From Hordeum vulgare subsp. vulgare (lineage: Eukaryota; Streptophyta; Magnoliopsida; Poales; Poaceae), in assembly GCF_904849725.1 (NCBI RefSeq), contig NC_058523.1, forward strand, positions 206,487,689-206,551,688: DNA of 64,000 nucleotides, written 5' to 3'. Every line of letters starts with the position of its first letter. Position 1 is the first letter of the stretch. The position numbers and the translations under genes are program-made. Below are positions 12,983 to 23,826 of the stretch, piece after piece. Below the pieces are notes generated by a model, which was given only the letters and a program-made list of their open reading frames with translations, had not been told where the DNA came from and searched no databases.

Positions 12983-13576
12983 TTAAGCTGCCAAGGCCTC
13001 TATGTGCTCCTCGATCGGGAGAGAGTGTTCCTTATTACCTTTTATGGTGATAACACCTCTAGGTCTGGGCATCTTGATCTTTAGGTAAGCGTAATGAGGA
13101 ACAACAGTGAAGCGGGCAAATGTTGTGCGTCCTAGTAGAGCATGGTACCTGCTGCGGAAAGGGACGATGTCAAAGATTAAGTCCTCACTATGGAAGTTGT
13201 CGGGTGAACGAAACATAACCTCCAGCGTTACCCGTGCGAGAGCAGCGGGCATCGACACTTGGTATCACTCCTTTTAAGGTAGTGCTGTTGAGCCCATCCT
13301 TCTCACCGTATCTGAGAAAATTAGATTAAGGCTACTTCCTCCGTCCATAAGGACTCTGGTGAGGTTATACCCATCTATGATGGTGTCAAGGACAAGGGCG
13401 GCCGACCCTTCGTGACGGATGTTGGTCGGGCGATCCCTATGATCAAACATGATTGGGCTAGCGAACCATGGCTTGCCCTTCAGGGATATTAGCTCTACTG
13501 CGTATACCTCCTGAAGGGCTTGTTTCCTTTCCTTCTTTGGTATGTGAGTACCATATATCATGTCCATGAATTTCAC
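12983..13576 (-). pseudogene. Element A retropepsin-like protease
   Basis: The minus-strand protein includes VLMDGGSSLNLIFSD, with the catalytic Asp in the D-G-G-S form (about 13305-13349), preceded by a conserved block with HRDRPTNIRHEG. The C-terminal half (13258-12983) contains FDIVPFRSRYHALLGRTTFARF, which includes the conserved G-R motif of gypsy proteases. A frame change or stop near 13260-13275 separates the halves. In these elements the protease processes the Gag(-Pol) polyprotein. No RT follows it here. Confidence 0.75.
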
Positions 13577-14302
13577 TTCATGGGGGGACTGTTTCTAGCC
13601 CCTAGTGTTTGGACCGCGGGGCTCTTCATCGTCCTCGCTTCGTTGGCCCTTGCCTTGTTCCTCGGCTGCTAGTTTGCTAGCATGTTCAACTACCGAACAG
13701 ATATGGTTGGTGCGGGTGGCGGGCTTGTCTTAGGTGCAATGGATCTGGCGGGACCCTTCCATAATTTTATCTAATGAAGTCGTTCCATCAATGTTCCCTT
13801 TGAAGGGTTACTTCCGCTGTCTAGATTGTGAACTGACGAAGCCGACATTTACGGCTGTATCATCGGCATCATGATGACGACGGCAGTGTTTCCTCTTATT
13901 TCTCCTTGGCTTGTTGTTCCCATCATGAACTTCAGAGGTACTGAGGTCGTCCGCATTATGGTTACGTTGAGTTATCCTCGTCCATGCAAAAGCGGGCTAT
14001 GAGGGAAGTAAGAGCGGACATTGTTCTCGGCCTTTCCTGGCCGAGCTCACGAGCCAGCCATTTTTCTTAGTTGTTGTGCCTGAAGGAGGCTATTGGATCG
14101 GGATCCAGACAGTACACTATTTGGTTCTTATTGGTTAGGAAGCTATTCCATAACTCATTGGCCGACTCGCTCGCCTTTCGGACGATGTTGCTGGGGTCGG
14201 AGGAGTATGGGGGCCACACGTAGGTTCCCTAAAAATTGGACACGAAAGCTTGCTCAAGATCTTCCCAACATCCCACAGAATCTTCAGGAAATCTATTTTG
14301 CG
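13577..14302 (-). pseudogene. Element A gag, C-terminal part
   Basis: The minus strand reads as a Gag C-terminal region. Just inside the B junction is the end of the capsid-like domain (a block around VGCWEDLEQAFVSNF, near 14235-14280, with one stop after it). Further on there is a basic segment near 13880-13930 and a Cys/His cluster near 13680-13745 that resembles a zinc knuckle. Multiple stops are present. It continues the gag segment at 56442-57722 on the far side of element B. Confidence 0.65.
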
Positions 14303-14307
14303 AGTGC
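14303..14307. repeat. Element B target-site duplication, left
   Basis: AGTGC immediately left of B's left LTR. The right copy is AGTGT at 56437-56441 (one mismatch). Confidence 0.7.
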
Positions 14308-14857
14308 TGTCGTGGTTTTATCACAGCAGATGTCCTCGTGAAAGGACTTAGTGGTGAAGTGATCGCAACTACATGGCGATTCAAAGGGCTTGAACGGGAA
14401 TGAGAGACAAGTTTACCCAGGTTCGGCCCCTCCGGTGGAGCAAAAAGCCTACGTCCGGCTTTGTGTGTATTGATGATTAAATGGATTACAAGGGTGCGGT
14501 TTTGCCTACCCTATCACTCGATTGATTGTAACTTAAGCCTATCAGCCCTAGAGACCCGCCTTTATATACAGGTCGAGACCCTAGGTTTACAAGAGTCTGG
14601 GTCATGTTATGATTCGTGACCCGTTATGTTTCTAACTCGCCTTGCTCCCTTAAGCAAGGAAACTTCTGGCGGCCTCCTCCCTTGTGGGTCAAGAGTCACC
14701 ATTTTCGTGTCCTAGGTCGCCGTTGGCTCTTTTTAATGAACCACATTGCGCTTTGTGCCTTATATGTCAGGGCCCATCTTGGGTCTCAACATTGAGCCGC
14801 CATCATCTTGACCCGGCCTCGTAGGGCATGTCATACGTCGGGATAGTATCCCCAACA
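14308..14857 (-). mobile_element. Element B 3' LTR (left)
   Basis: 550 bp; the plus-strand ends are TGTCGTGGTTTTATCAC and TATCCCCAACA. It aligns along its whole length with 55887-56436 in the same orientation. A TATA-like box lies at 14561-14570 (minus direction). Confidence 0.9.
14561..14570 (-). promoter_or_regulatory. TATA-like box in element B left LTR
   Basis: The minus strand reads TGTATATAAA. The same box is conserved in the other LTR at 56140-56149. Confidence 0.5.
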
Positions 14858-14872
14858 TTAGGCCCGAGATTG
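14858..14872 (-). other. Polypurine tract of element B
   Basis: Purine-rich minus-strand sequence (CTCGGGCCTAA) abuts the left LTR, marking it as the 3' LTR. Confidence 0.5.
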
Positions 14873-16098
14873 ACTTGAATTTATTCATGTCAACAATCTT
14901 TGCTTTGCTCTTGGCGGCTTGTGTGCAACTCATGTTTTTGTCTCCGAAGGTAGAAATGCCGGCTTCAAATGTCTTCTTAAGATCTCTCTCGGTTTATTAA
15001 TGACGTTACCCGCCCGAGGATCCCAGGGTTTTAATGACGTCATTCCAACGACTCTTTTGTCTTATCCATTTAGCCCGAAAATCTAGGTGCCATCATCTCC
15101 AAAATTTACTACACCTCTTGGATTCCAGCGCCTGCCATTTTTACATCGCTCCCGTGCTTCTTCTTCGTCTTCCTCCAGCTCGGTAAGGTGCCGCCGTGCG
15201 ACCTCCATCATCGAGCGATCTAAACCAGGGACTTCACGCCATGCGATTCCACTTCCGCATCGTGGGTCTCCTCCGCCACCGTCAGCACCGTCGGGGAAGT
15301 CCTTTCCCTTCCGAGATCTGGCTGTTAATCTACTTTAGCTCAGTAGGGTTCGTCGGAGTTCGTCCTGTGTTTGTCGCCATTGCTGACCTGCTTGATTCTT
15401 CAACGAATCTTTCCCATCATTAAGGCGCGGTAGATATAGTGATCTAATCCCCATTATAGCTTCCCCTAGATGCTTTGTAAGATCCGTAAATAACGACCTG
15501 CCACTGCTTTCATATATTATTGTCACCTAGGGTTATTGAATTTCCCCCTTTTTTGAACCTTTGGTGGATCCGTACCTTTATGCAATTTGGTAGAAACCTG
15601 TTTGCCCCGCACATAGTAAAATCTGAAATCTCGATCCCTTTGTAAGCTACCTTTAATCTTTTACCAACTTTTTAAGATCGTAAATGGTTTGTAAACCGCC
15701 TTTACAATAGGGTGACTTGAACACAACAGCAAACCGCCCCTCTTCTAGTTACATCTTTGTTGCTCCTCGTGGTGACTCATATTTGGGCTACTTTAAGAAT
15801 AATTTTGTTGCCTGTAGCCACCTAAACTATTTCAATCGGAAATTTTTGCTTCTTGCCCCCTTTTTTTCTTTTAGATAACACGCCAAATACGCTTCTATAG
15901 CTCTTGTCTTTCTGAAAAACATCAACATGACCAACCGTCCACATGAAACTGGGTGCCTTCCATGGTCACAAATGAAGTACTCAATGAATATGTAGCTTTT
16001 GGAATCTTGGCATCTCCGGAGTCTATTGGTTGGCGAAGTGCCTATGGGGAAGAAATACTCGCCCCCGCTGAAGCAGAAGTTGTAATTTTCACCGACCA
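14873..16098 (+). other. Leader region of element B antisense gene
   Basis: A stop-free stretch at 15087-15338 is Ser- and Pro-rich (a run of eight Ser near residue 26) and may be an untranslated leader or a first exon. I cannot decide which. The rest (15340-16098) is AT-rich with no clear coding signal. Confidence 0.35.
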
Positions 16099-16798
16099 CT
16101 TCGAATAGGGTTTTGCACCTCCGGGGTTAAAATTCTTCAGGGATATCTTGCACTTTTATAACCTCCATCCTCAAGACTTGGGCCTCAGTTCCAGAACCAA
16201 ATTATGCCAGTTCCAAGAATTTTGTGAAGTTTATCTGGGGATAGAACCTTCTGTTCTTCTATGCCGAGAATTCTTTTATCTTAATTGTTAGACTGAATTT
16301 GTTGATGGACCCTACTTGGAGCTTGGCGGGGTCAACATCCAAAGGCGAAGGGAGTGTGGATTCCTAGTCGCTATGTTTCCCAGCCATCCTAAGGGCTGGG
16401 GTAAGACCTGGTTTTACTGCAAGGGTACATCCCCTACTGATAAGAATCCTCTGTCGGGTTACAAAACTGGACGTCTCCCAATGAACTTCGCGCTATCCGT
16501 TCCGATTCCGGATGCAGAGCGTACTCAACTCGCCAATATATGTCCTAAGCTTAGAGCTCTAACGGGTAATGGCTTAATCGGTGTTGATCTGACCCGGTGT
16601 TGGCTGGACTAGCGTATCTTGCCCTTGGGTCCTTGCAGCTCGCTAATGTGTCAGTATGACGATGATTTAAACATTAGCAATGACCTGCTTGATATTGATG
16701 ACATCAACAACATTGTGAAGAAATTGCTGGGTGAAAACAAAGATGCTTGTAGCAAAATTGGGCTAAAACATTTCTACACTCAAAATCCTGCTCCTGAG
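16099..16798 (+). pseudogene. Element B antisense gene, exon 1 (Transposase_28-like domain)
   Basis: One reading frame runs from about 16100 to 16798. It contains LHFYNLHPQDLG and CQFQEFCEVYLGIEPS (about 16150-16245), then LELGGVNIQRRRECGFLVAM (about 16318-16377) and GWGKTWFYCKGTSP (16393-16434). These are hallmark blocks of the PF04195 gypsy-type antisense ORF. Only two in-frame stops interrupt it, both TAG (16289-16291 and 16610-16612), and the second sits where relatives have Trp. The exon ends at a GT splice donor (16799). The role of this protein in the retrotransposon cycle is unknown. It is encoded opposite to B's gag-pol. Confidence 0.75.
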
Positions 16799-16882
16799 GT
16801 AACAGACCTTTTCATACCTCATCTTATTTTGCAAGGATTATCATTGTTTTAACTTGCTTATCCTTTAATAACACCATCGCAG
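16799..16882 (+). other. Intron 1 of element B antisense gene
   Basis: 84 bp, GTAACA...CGCAG. Its removal keeps the reading frame (phase 0). Confidence 0.65.
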
Positions 16883-17026
16883 GCTAACTCATCATTTTGG
16901 AAAAGACGTGAAACCAAAGTTCCTGGCATTAAACACAAAGCCACCTCGAAGAAGCCAAAGAAGAAAACCATTGTAGCAGAATCATTAACTATGGGCGATT
17001 TTGAGCCTGTAGACAACCATTTTGTG
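16883..17026 (+). pseudogene. Element B antisense gene, exon 2
   Basis: 48 codons, open throughout. It is very Lys-rich (TSKKPKKKTIVAES), possibly a nuclear localisation signal. It is bounded by AG at 16881-16882 and GT at 17027-17028. Confidence 0.6.
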
Positions 17027-17089
17027 GTAAAACCTTTATTTTGTTAAGCTACCCTTTAATTGAACTTGCTAATGCCTCCTTATTGCCAG
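17027..17089 (+). other. Intron 2 of element B antisense gene
   Basis: 63 bp, GTAAAA...GCCAG, phase 0. Confidence 0.6.
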
Positions 17090-17341
17090 AATGATAGAGA
17101 AGATAGTCAAGATGAGGCTGTGGAGGTAATTTCTATTTCCTCCAGCTCAGAAAACTCATTTCCAAGGCCACCAATTCGGGTCGTTAGGAAAGTTCCTTTA
17201 TCTTACCTAGAGGCTTACTTGGATCCTGTTTTCCTTTTGAAGAAAAATCTGTATACTCCAAGGCGCCATACCCGAAGTGCTTCGGGTGATCCCGTATCTG
17301 GCCTACCGAACAAGCCGGCGTCTCGAAAGCGTCCAAATGAT
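17090..17341 (+). pseudogene. Element B antisense gene, exon 3
   Basis: 84 open codons. An acidic/Ser stretch (VEVISISSSSENS) is followed by a basic, Pro/Arg-rich part (PRRHTRSASG). No known domain. Confidence 0.6.
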
Positions 17342-17421
17342 GTGATTCTCATTCCACCGTTTTACTTTTCAAAAGCACACCTTTTCCGTCATCTTCTTGA
17401 CCTTTTAATTCAAATTGTCAG
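17342..17421 (+). other. Intron 3 of element B antisense gene
   Basis: 80 bp, GTGATT...TGTCAG, phase 0, with a pyrimidine-rich 3' end. Confidence 0.55.
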
Positions 17422-17486
17422 GAGTTGCCCCCGTCATTAGGCGACTCAACCGCCTCAAAACTACCGCCCCTTATCATCAATTCAGG
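17422..17486 (+). pseudogene. Element B antisense gene, exon 4
   Basis: 65 bp, open in the continuing frame. It ends at a strong donor (GG|GTAAGA) and leaves phase 2. Confidence 0.55.
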
Positions 17487-17571
17487 GTAAGATTATTACT
17501 TTCTGTATGTAATATTACTTTGGCTCCTTTAATCTTTATATACACCTTGATGTATTACTTTCATTATGCAG
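17487..17571 (+). other. Intron 4 of element B antisense gene
   Basis: 85 bp, GTAAGA...TATGCAG. The frame is restored across it. Confidence 0.6.
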
Positions 17572-18064
17572 GTATCAAGCCAATAAGAGGAAGGTAGGCG
17601 GGTCATCAACGAATCCAAGTGCAAATGAAATGGAAACACACGAGCTTAATCCTCCTGAGTCGACTGATCCTGCTGAAACTCGCGTTGAAGCCCTCACAGC
17701 TCACCAAGACGCCTGGGATGATCTACCTTCTCGTGATGAACCGGCGAATACCGGTGACGTGGTCATGGCGGCAAGGCAACAAATTGATCTCAATCTGCCA
17801 AGTGCTCTTCACACAACTAAAAAATCTGCTCCTTCTAAAGAAGAAGTTGTTGTTAGTGGGACGGGTTTTAATGTTCATGTATTCATTTTGTTGGCCAACC
17901 ACACAGCCAAATAACAAACACTTGACAAAGGGAAAAACAAAGTTGAGCTTCCCAATATTGAAAAACTTTCCTTTGAAGAGTTGGACTCTGGTTATCTGAG
18001 TCACCTCTCCATAAGTATCGAAATGGAGAACGGCCTTGTACGCATGATGAGGAAACGCTATAAG
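17572..18064 (+). pseudogene. Element B antisense gene, exon 5
   Basis: Open in the spliced frame apart from one TAA (17912-17914). It contains RKVGGSSTNPSANEMETH near the start and ELPNIEKLSFEELDSGYLSH near 17947-18006. It ends at donor AAG|GTATAT. The frame agreement over five exons with only three stops supports a real ancestral spliced gene. Confidence 0.6.
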
Positions 18065-18682
18065 GTATATCCATACTTATCTCATACTCTATTCCCCCTT
18101 ATGTAGCCCCCAAGTGTCGAGTCATCTTCCTGAAGATGAGACAGGTATTGACATAAAATTATTGAAATTCGACCTGTAGCGCCCAAGGGCCGGGTCATAT
18201 TCTTGGAGATGACTCGGGTCTTGACATAGAATAATTGAAAGTCGAGCCGTAGCCCCCAAGGTTTGGATCATCTTCTTCAAGATGAGCCGGATCTTAATAT
18301 AGAGTCGTTGAAAGTCGACCCATAGCCCCCAAGGGTCGGGCCATCTTCTTGGAGATGAGTCGGGTCTTAATATAGAGTCGTTGAAAGTCGACCCGTAGCC
18401 CCCAAGGGCCGGGTCATCTTCTTGGAGATGAGCCGGGTCTTAATATCGAGTCGTTGAAAGTCGACTTGTAGCCCCCAAGGGCCGGGTCATCTTCTTGCAG
18501 ATGATCTGACTCTTAATATAGACTTAAAACTGATATACATTAGCCCCCAACTATCAAGTATATTGCTCGCAATCTGCTTGAGACTTGTGACAATCCTTCT
18601 GATAGCCAACAAACATCATTATGCTCCTAGTTGTTGGCTCATAAAATGAACTTGATACTCATCTGGATATATTTTAAAGCAG
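18065..18682 (+). other. Intron 5 of element B antisense gene, carrying the minisatellite
   Basis: GTATAT...AAGCAG, 618 bp, much longer than introns 1-4 (63-85 bp). The excess length is the six-copy 73-bp array at 18103-18540. The frame resumes at 18683. Confidence 0.55.
18103..18540. repeat. Six 73-bp tandem repeats
   Basis: Units start at 18103, 18176, 18249, 18322, 18395 and 18468, exactly 73 bp apart. Each begins (G/A)TAGCCCCCAAGG and continues with a TCATCTTCTTGGAGATGAG core. That core includes a small palindrome (CATCTTC...GAAGATG type). The middle copies are the most alike and the outer ones diverge, as expected for an array that grew by unequal exchange. Tandem arrays near the 3' end are known in Tat-lineage elements and can seed satellite DNA. 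Confidence 0.92.
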
Positions 18683-18965
18683 GAGACTATAACTCTAGCA
18701 GACTCCGAATTAGATAGCATGAGAAAAATCCTTGGGCACCAACACTACAACAGGATGCCGGGGCCACAACTGATAAAAATTCGGGGTGCTTGTGAAGAAA
18801 CATAGAGAACCAAAGCTGACTTCAAGGCTTTCAAAGAAAATTCGGATACTGAAAAAGCCGTTTTGTTTAAGCATGCTGAAGTCACCGAAAAGAAGTTAAA
18901 GAAAATCACTCAAGAGTTGAGTGGCCTAAAACACCATATCTCGCACATGACAACTATTGTCTTTG
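18683..18965 (+). pseudogene. Element B antisense gene, exon 6 (coiled coil)
   Basis: Lys/Glu-rich region with heptad-like spacing (EKKLKKITQELSGLKHHISH), one TAG stop near 18803. It ends at donor G|GTAAGT (18966). It is the counterpart of the coiled-coil part in element A's antisense gene. Confidence 0.55.
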
Positions 18966-19069
18966 GTAAGTAGTATATGATGATTTTCCTATGATAACAT
19001 GTGATGATCAAATATGTCATAAAATAAAGACACGTCAGGCGACTCATATGTGAAAACACTTGTTTCCAG

Positions 19070-19454
19070 GTCTCCGGACTCATAATCCTTAGGATGATTA
19101 CATTGTAAAATTGAAAGCTTTATATACTCTTACAGAGCAGTTGTATGCTAGATGCTTGATGACCATTAGAGCTGTAATGGGTGAAAAGGACCCTGCAAAG
19201 TTTATCCTTAACGTACTAAGATGACTCTCAACAATCCCAAGCAAATCAAGGAACTGAATAGGTCGGCTGCCCGAAAAGGTGCTATAGCTGCATTGAGCCG
19301 GGCCTTGGCGTATGCACCTAAGCTCAAACTAGAAGAAATCACTGGAGGTTTCTTTGAAATCAAAGAAGATGGATCTTCTTTTACTCAGGAGGATTATACC
19401 CAATTGTGTGAGGGCATCTCGTGTGCTGGCGAGTCATCTAGCAGCGGAAGTTAA
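19070..19454 (+). pseudogene. Element B antisense gene, C-terminal exon(s)
   Basis: Follows acceptor TTTCCAG (19063-19069). It contains DDYIVKLKALYTLTEQLYAR (about 19096-19155) and, after a frame change near 19215, a stretch with AARKGAIAALSRALAYAPKL and a Ser-rich end. This matches the C-terminal block of such antisense ORFs. One stop at about 19093. Confidence 0.5.
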
Positions 19455-20810
19455 CATGAAGTCTTATCAACCGGCTTACAATGATGAAAACGTACGAGTT
19501 CGACCTCCAAGTTATGAGCCTATCAAGTTAACTCCTCAATGTCGTAAGCCTCTCTTTGCCCCTGAACTTGACATGTCCCCAATCTTGTACGAAGAAGCTG
19601 AATTCCACACTTTAACCCATTGCAATTGGGATATGGGTAATCTTCAAAACTAGAACCCATAAGACACGCCATAGGCTAACACGGAGGCATCTTAACAACC
19701 CGGACCTTCTTGAAGTTGATCGGGCACAGCTTTGTGACCGGAGGAAATATGTGATTGCGTAAAAACTTGGACACAACTCTTTTGGGCTCTATGTAGCCTT
19801 GTAATAGCTATAGGGTCGAAACTTATGTTCTGTATTACACCTTCGTGCATGCTGAAACTTTTGGCATCGTTGTTTTTAATATAGGCTGCCTTTTTGAAAT
19901 TTACTGTCTAGCAGTTGGATTATTCCTTCATAAGAAAAATGATTTCATAGTCGCAATGCTTTGCCTGAACCGCCAAGAATGCTGAATCCTTCCCTGGAAA
20001 ACATAACAACACATAGGGCATCAAATTAGTATAATAAGCCGGCTTAGTGAGTCATGGAAGGTAGACGGGCTTGCATGGCTCTAGTCATACCCTAAGATTG
20101 GTTTGTGCAATAACCTTCATACTTTAGACTGGCAGATCAGGCTCAAGTCAGGCTCCTATGAAGCAGGTTCCATGAACCCATGATTTTTCTATTTTCCATA
20201 TGTCGGCTCTCACATGACAGCTCAATGTTTTAACATTGACAAGTCAGGGTCCATAATGGATTGACTCGCCATGAGTACATGGGGCCAATAGGGGAGTCGC
20301 CGAGGCATATAGTCGAGTTAACCATTATAAAGAGGTAATTTTTGAAAGCCAACATGGTAAGAAAGCTGAAATCAATGAATTGGAAGCTCCCAAGTGACCT
20401 ATGATCAGGGAAAAGCCATCATAGGATTGCACAAGAAAAAGCTATTACTGCTAAACAACATGGGGATAAATAGCCCCCGAGTAAGCCGACTAGATTCTCC
20501 GGAACATAAATTGGCGCCTATGTTTGAACCGTGCTTCATGGGAACTAGTACTCTTTGGCTTATGAGCATCCATGTTTGGACAGTCGCAACATGGCAGTTC
20601 GTCCTCTTTGATACTAATAGCGTCCATGTTTGAATGACCTTCTTGGTGGCGGCTCATCCTCTTGGGCTGGTTATGAAAACAATAAAGACCCATGCTCATT
20701 ATATAGGCTGAAACGGGAGAAACCCCAAATTTTGTGGGAGCCGGCTTTATTGACTTGATCAAAGTAGTACAAAATATTGAACTATGAACATGGATAAGGA
20801 GACAAAGGCT
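19455..20810. other. Non-coding region between antisense gene and integrase of element B
   Basis: I see no conserved coding sequence. Two variants of a segment beginning CATGTTTG(G/A)A occur at about 20571 and 20627. The rest is moderately AT-rich and worn. Confidence 0.45.
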
Positions 20811-21713
20811 CTAAATATAGTAAGGCCGAAGGTGGGCAATATTCCACAGCAGGGTCGTCTCCTCCGCCGAAGATGGCTTATCTGGACAAAGGTCTAACAG
20901 ATAATAGGAGCCATTATCAAGACTTATGCTGAAGACCAAAGGACATTCCCATGGGGGTGATAGCTTGAGCATGCCTATGTGATCCTGAATCAATCGAAGC
21001 ACTAATTCACCCTCCTAGAAATGATGCTCTTAACCCAACAGCTATGATAGCGACGTAGGTCTTGTTGATATATAGTTGACTGTGCTACTGCCAAATCATG
21101 CTCTTCCTCTAGTGTATCCAAGGAATCCTGACGTGCCTGCTGATTATGTGCTTTCACATAATTGGCGACTCAAGGAGAATCATGCCTTATATCACTGCGA
21201 CGAGCTCCTCAACCCAAAAACTCGGAGTGTGCTATCGAGGAAACATAAGTCGGGGCTTGATCCCACTTAGAATCTCCTAATTAGCTCGCTCAGCCTGACC
21301 ATTGGACTACGGATGTGCTACCGCAGATACATCAAGCCGGATATGTTCCCGCTTGCAAAACTGCTTCATGGCACCTTTGGCTAGATTGGTACCATTATGA
21401 GTAATAATGCTGTGAGGATAGCCAAAATGAAAGATCAGCTTTTCGACGAACTTGACGGGTGTTTCTGCATTGCAATTGCTCACCGGCTCGGCTTCAACCC
21501 ACTTGGTAAATTTGTCAACCGCCACCAATGGATGAGTCTTTTTGTCGGAAGACATTCTGAACGGGCCCACCATATCAAATCCCAGATCCCAAAAGGCCAT
21601 GTGATCGGGATCATGCGCAATTCCTGAGCCGGCACATGAACTTGACGGCCAAATTTCTGACATCCATCACACTTGCGCACTATCTCATCCGCGTTTGCAT
21701 GAGTTGTCAACAA
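20811..21713 (-). pseudogene. Element B integrase
   Basis: The minus strand shows a Cys-type zinc-finger end (KCDGCQKFGR, about 21637-21666), then the catalytic core (FDMVGPF near 21560; AVDKFTKWVEAEP near 21510; IITHNGTN near 21385-21405). A C-terminal block with KLSPPWECPLVF (about 20940-20975) and WNIAHLRPYY follows, ending near 20811. The enzyme inserts element cDNA into the genome. The second catalytic Asp (DNG in relatives) is His here (codon 21397-21399), and frames change near 21300 and between core and tail, so it is inactive. Confidence 0.8.
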
Positions 21714-22147
21714 GTAGAAACCATGTCGAAAAGCTTTGACACCAATGACCTTGACCCGGTGTGATGCCTATAGTTGCTAGCATTTATTTCATTGAGAATT
21801 TCTCGTCCTTCTTCAGGGGAAAAACATCGCTGAAAAATCCCGCAAGTGCTTTGCTTGTGTAACTCGCCCCTATGGATGATCATAGACTTGCACTGCCGTA
21901 TTATCTGTTGAGCGGTGGTCTCGTCCACCAGCAACTCTCCTCGGGCTAGATAAGCCATATAAGGAACTGTCCAGTCAGGAATTGCCAGGAGAGTCGCCAC
22001 CAATTGTGATTTTGGGTCACAAACCGCTATGTCCTCCTTAGAAGGCAACTGCACAGAAGAGATGTGTAGGACATACAAGAACACGTTGGCGGGAACAAGT
22101 TTGCATTGTGATCCGAGTCTTGACAAAGCGTTCGCCGCCTCATTGTG
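21714..22147 (-). pseudogene. Element B RNase H to integrase linker
   Basis: The minus-strand frame (22126-21707) carries the linker between RNase H and integrase and the His end of the HHCC finger (NYRHHTG region near 21770). Open over 139 codons, then a frame change into integrase. Confidence 0.6.
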
Positions 22148-22747
22148 TCAACGATCAATGTGATCAACCTGGTAGCCGTGAAAATGACCGGCCACCTCAG
22201 TTACTGCACGCCTATAAGCCGCAGTCAGCGGATCTTTAGAGTCCCAAGTTCCAGAGACTTGTTGAGCTACCAAAGTCGAGTCGCCCAAGCATCTGACCCG
22301 GCTAAGATTCATTTCTCTAGCTATTCTGAGCCCGTGTAAAAGAGCCTCATACTCGGCAATGTTGTTAGTGCAAGGAAACATGAGTCGTAAGACATAGCAC
22401 AACTTGTCACCTTGCGGAGAGGATAACACAATGCTAGCTCCTCAGACCTCCAATTGCCTGGAACCGTCCAAGTGAATAGTCCAGTACGTGTTGTCCGTCC
22501 TATCTTCTGGAATCTGAAACTCAATCCTATCGTCAATGAAATCCACCAAAGCGTGAGACTTGATGGCTATGCAGGTCATATACTTCACATGATGTGGACC
22601 AAGCTCAACTGCCCACCTAGCAATGCGTCCAGTAGCCTCACGGTTCTTTATAATGTCCCCAATTGGCGCTGAACTGACCATACTGATAGGGTGCTCCTGA
22701 AAGTAGTGTTTCAGCTTCCGAGTCGCCATAAAAATCCCAAAGACCAA
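22148..22747 (-). pseudogene. Element B RNase H
   Basis: Two overlapping minus-strand frames (22747-22442 and 22429-22148) show WTIHLDGSR (first catalytic Asp), NIAEYEALLHGL (catalytic Glu) and RCLGDSTLVAQQ (catalytic Asp). This is the order of a gypsy RNase H of the Tat type, and the enzyme degrades the RNA strand during reverse transcription. A frame change near 22440 separates the first motif from the others. Confidence 0.78.
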
Positions 22748-23826
22748 CTTCTACCAATGCGGGAATCGTTATTTAGATAAATTTAACACCTCGCTGAGAA
22801 AATACACCGGCCGCTGAACCAGATACTCCTTGTCTTCTTCCTTGCGTTCGACCACCACCGCTACACTTACTGCTTTTGAATTAGCGGCAATGTAGAGGAG
22901 CATAAGCTCCTTATCAACCGGGGCGGCTAACACAGGCGGCTCAGCAAGTTGTTTCTTGAGGGCTTCAAAGGCCTCCTTGGTTGCATCTGTCCAAACAAAG
23001 TTATCCGTGTTCTTGAGAAATTGGTAAAGGGGAATGGCTTTTTCACCGAGGCGACTTATGGAATGCCTCAACGCCGCGATGCTACCCACCATGCGCTGGA
23101 CCTGGTTGATGTTGGCCGGCTTACCAAGTGAAGTTATCGCCTTGATCTTGTCCGGGTTAGCCTCGATGCCTCGCTCAGACACCAGAAAACCCAATAACTT
23201 TCCCGCAGGAACACCAAAAAAACAATTGGTCGGGTTAAGCTTCATCTGGTATACACGAAGATTATGGAGCGTCTCCTTAAGATTTTCCAAGAGCATTTCT
23301 TTATTCTAAGATTTTATCACGATGTCATCAACATAGGCGTGAACGTTGCGCCCAATCTGACTGTGCAAACAGTTCTGAATGCAACGTTGATAAGTCGCCC
23401 CTTTGCGTTTTAGTCCAAAGGGCATAGAAACATAGCAGAAAGCGCCGAAAGGGGTTATGAAAGCCTTCTTCTCTTGATCCTCACTGGCCATCTTGATCTG
23501 GTGATAACCGGAATATGCATCCAGAAAGCAGAAACGCTCGCAACCCGCCGTTGAGTGAATTATTTGATCGATATGGGGGAGATCAAAAGGATCCTTTGGA
23601 TAAGCCTTGTTGAGATCGGTGTAATCAATACACATGAGAAAAGTGTCGTTCTTCTTGAGAACTAAAACCGGGTTAGCCAACCATTTTGAGTGAAAGACTT
23701 CGATGATGAACCCGGTGGCCAAGAGCCGGGCGACTTCTTCCCCAATTGACTTGCGTCTCTCCTCATAAAATCGTCGGAGGTATTGTCAAACAGGTTTCAT
23801 CTTTGGATCGACATTGAGGTGGTGCT
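22748..23826 (-). pseudogene. Element B reverse transcriptase
   Basis: The minus strand reads NPVLVLKKNDTFLMCIDYTDLNK (motif near 23620-23690), FCFLDAYSGYHQIKM (near 23500-23545), MPFGLK and AYVDDIVIKS (near 23306-23340), followed by the thumb and connection (GKLLGFLVSERGIEANPDK, FVWTDATKEAFEALKK). The YVDD catalytic motif is intact. A stop directly after the YVDD block (about 23303-23305) and one at about 23786 break it. The N-terminal end is cut at 23826 by element C; protease continues on C's other side. Confidence 0.85.
23822..23826. repeat. Element C target-site duplication, left
   Basis: GTGCT, identical to 33239-33243 on the other side of element C. Confidence 0.9.

Noticed and set aside
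18103..18540. CRISPR-like array
   Set aside because: The 73-bp units are repeats without unique spacers, in a plant retrotransposon.
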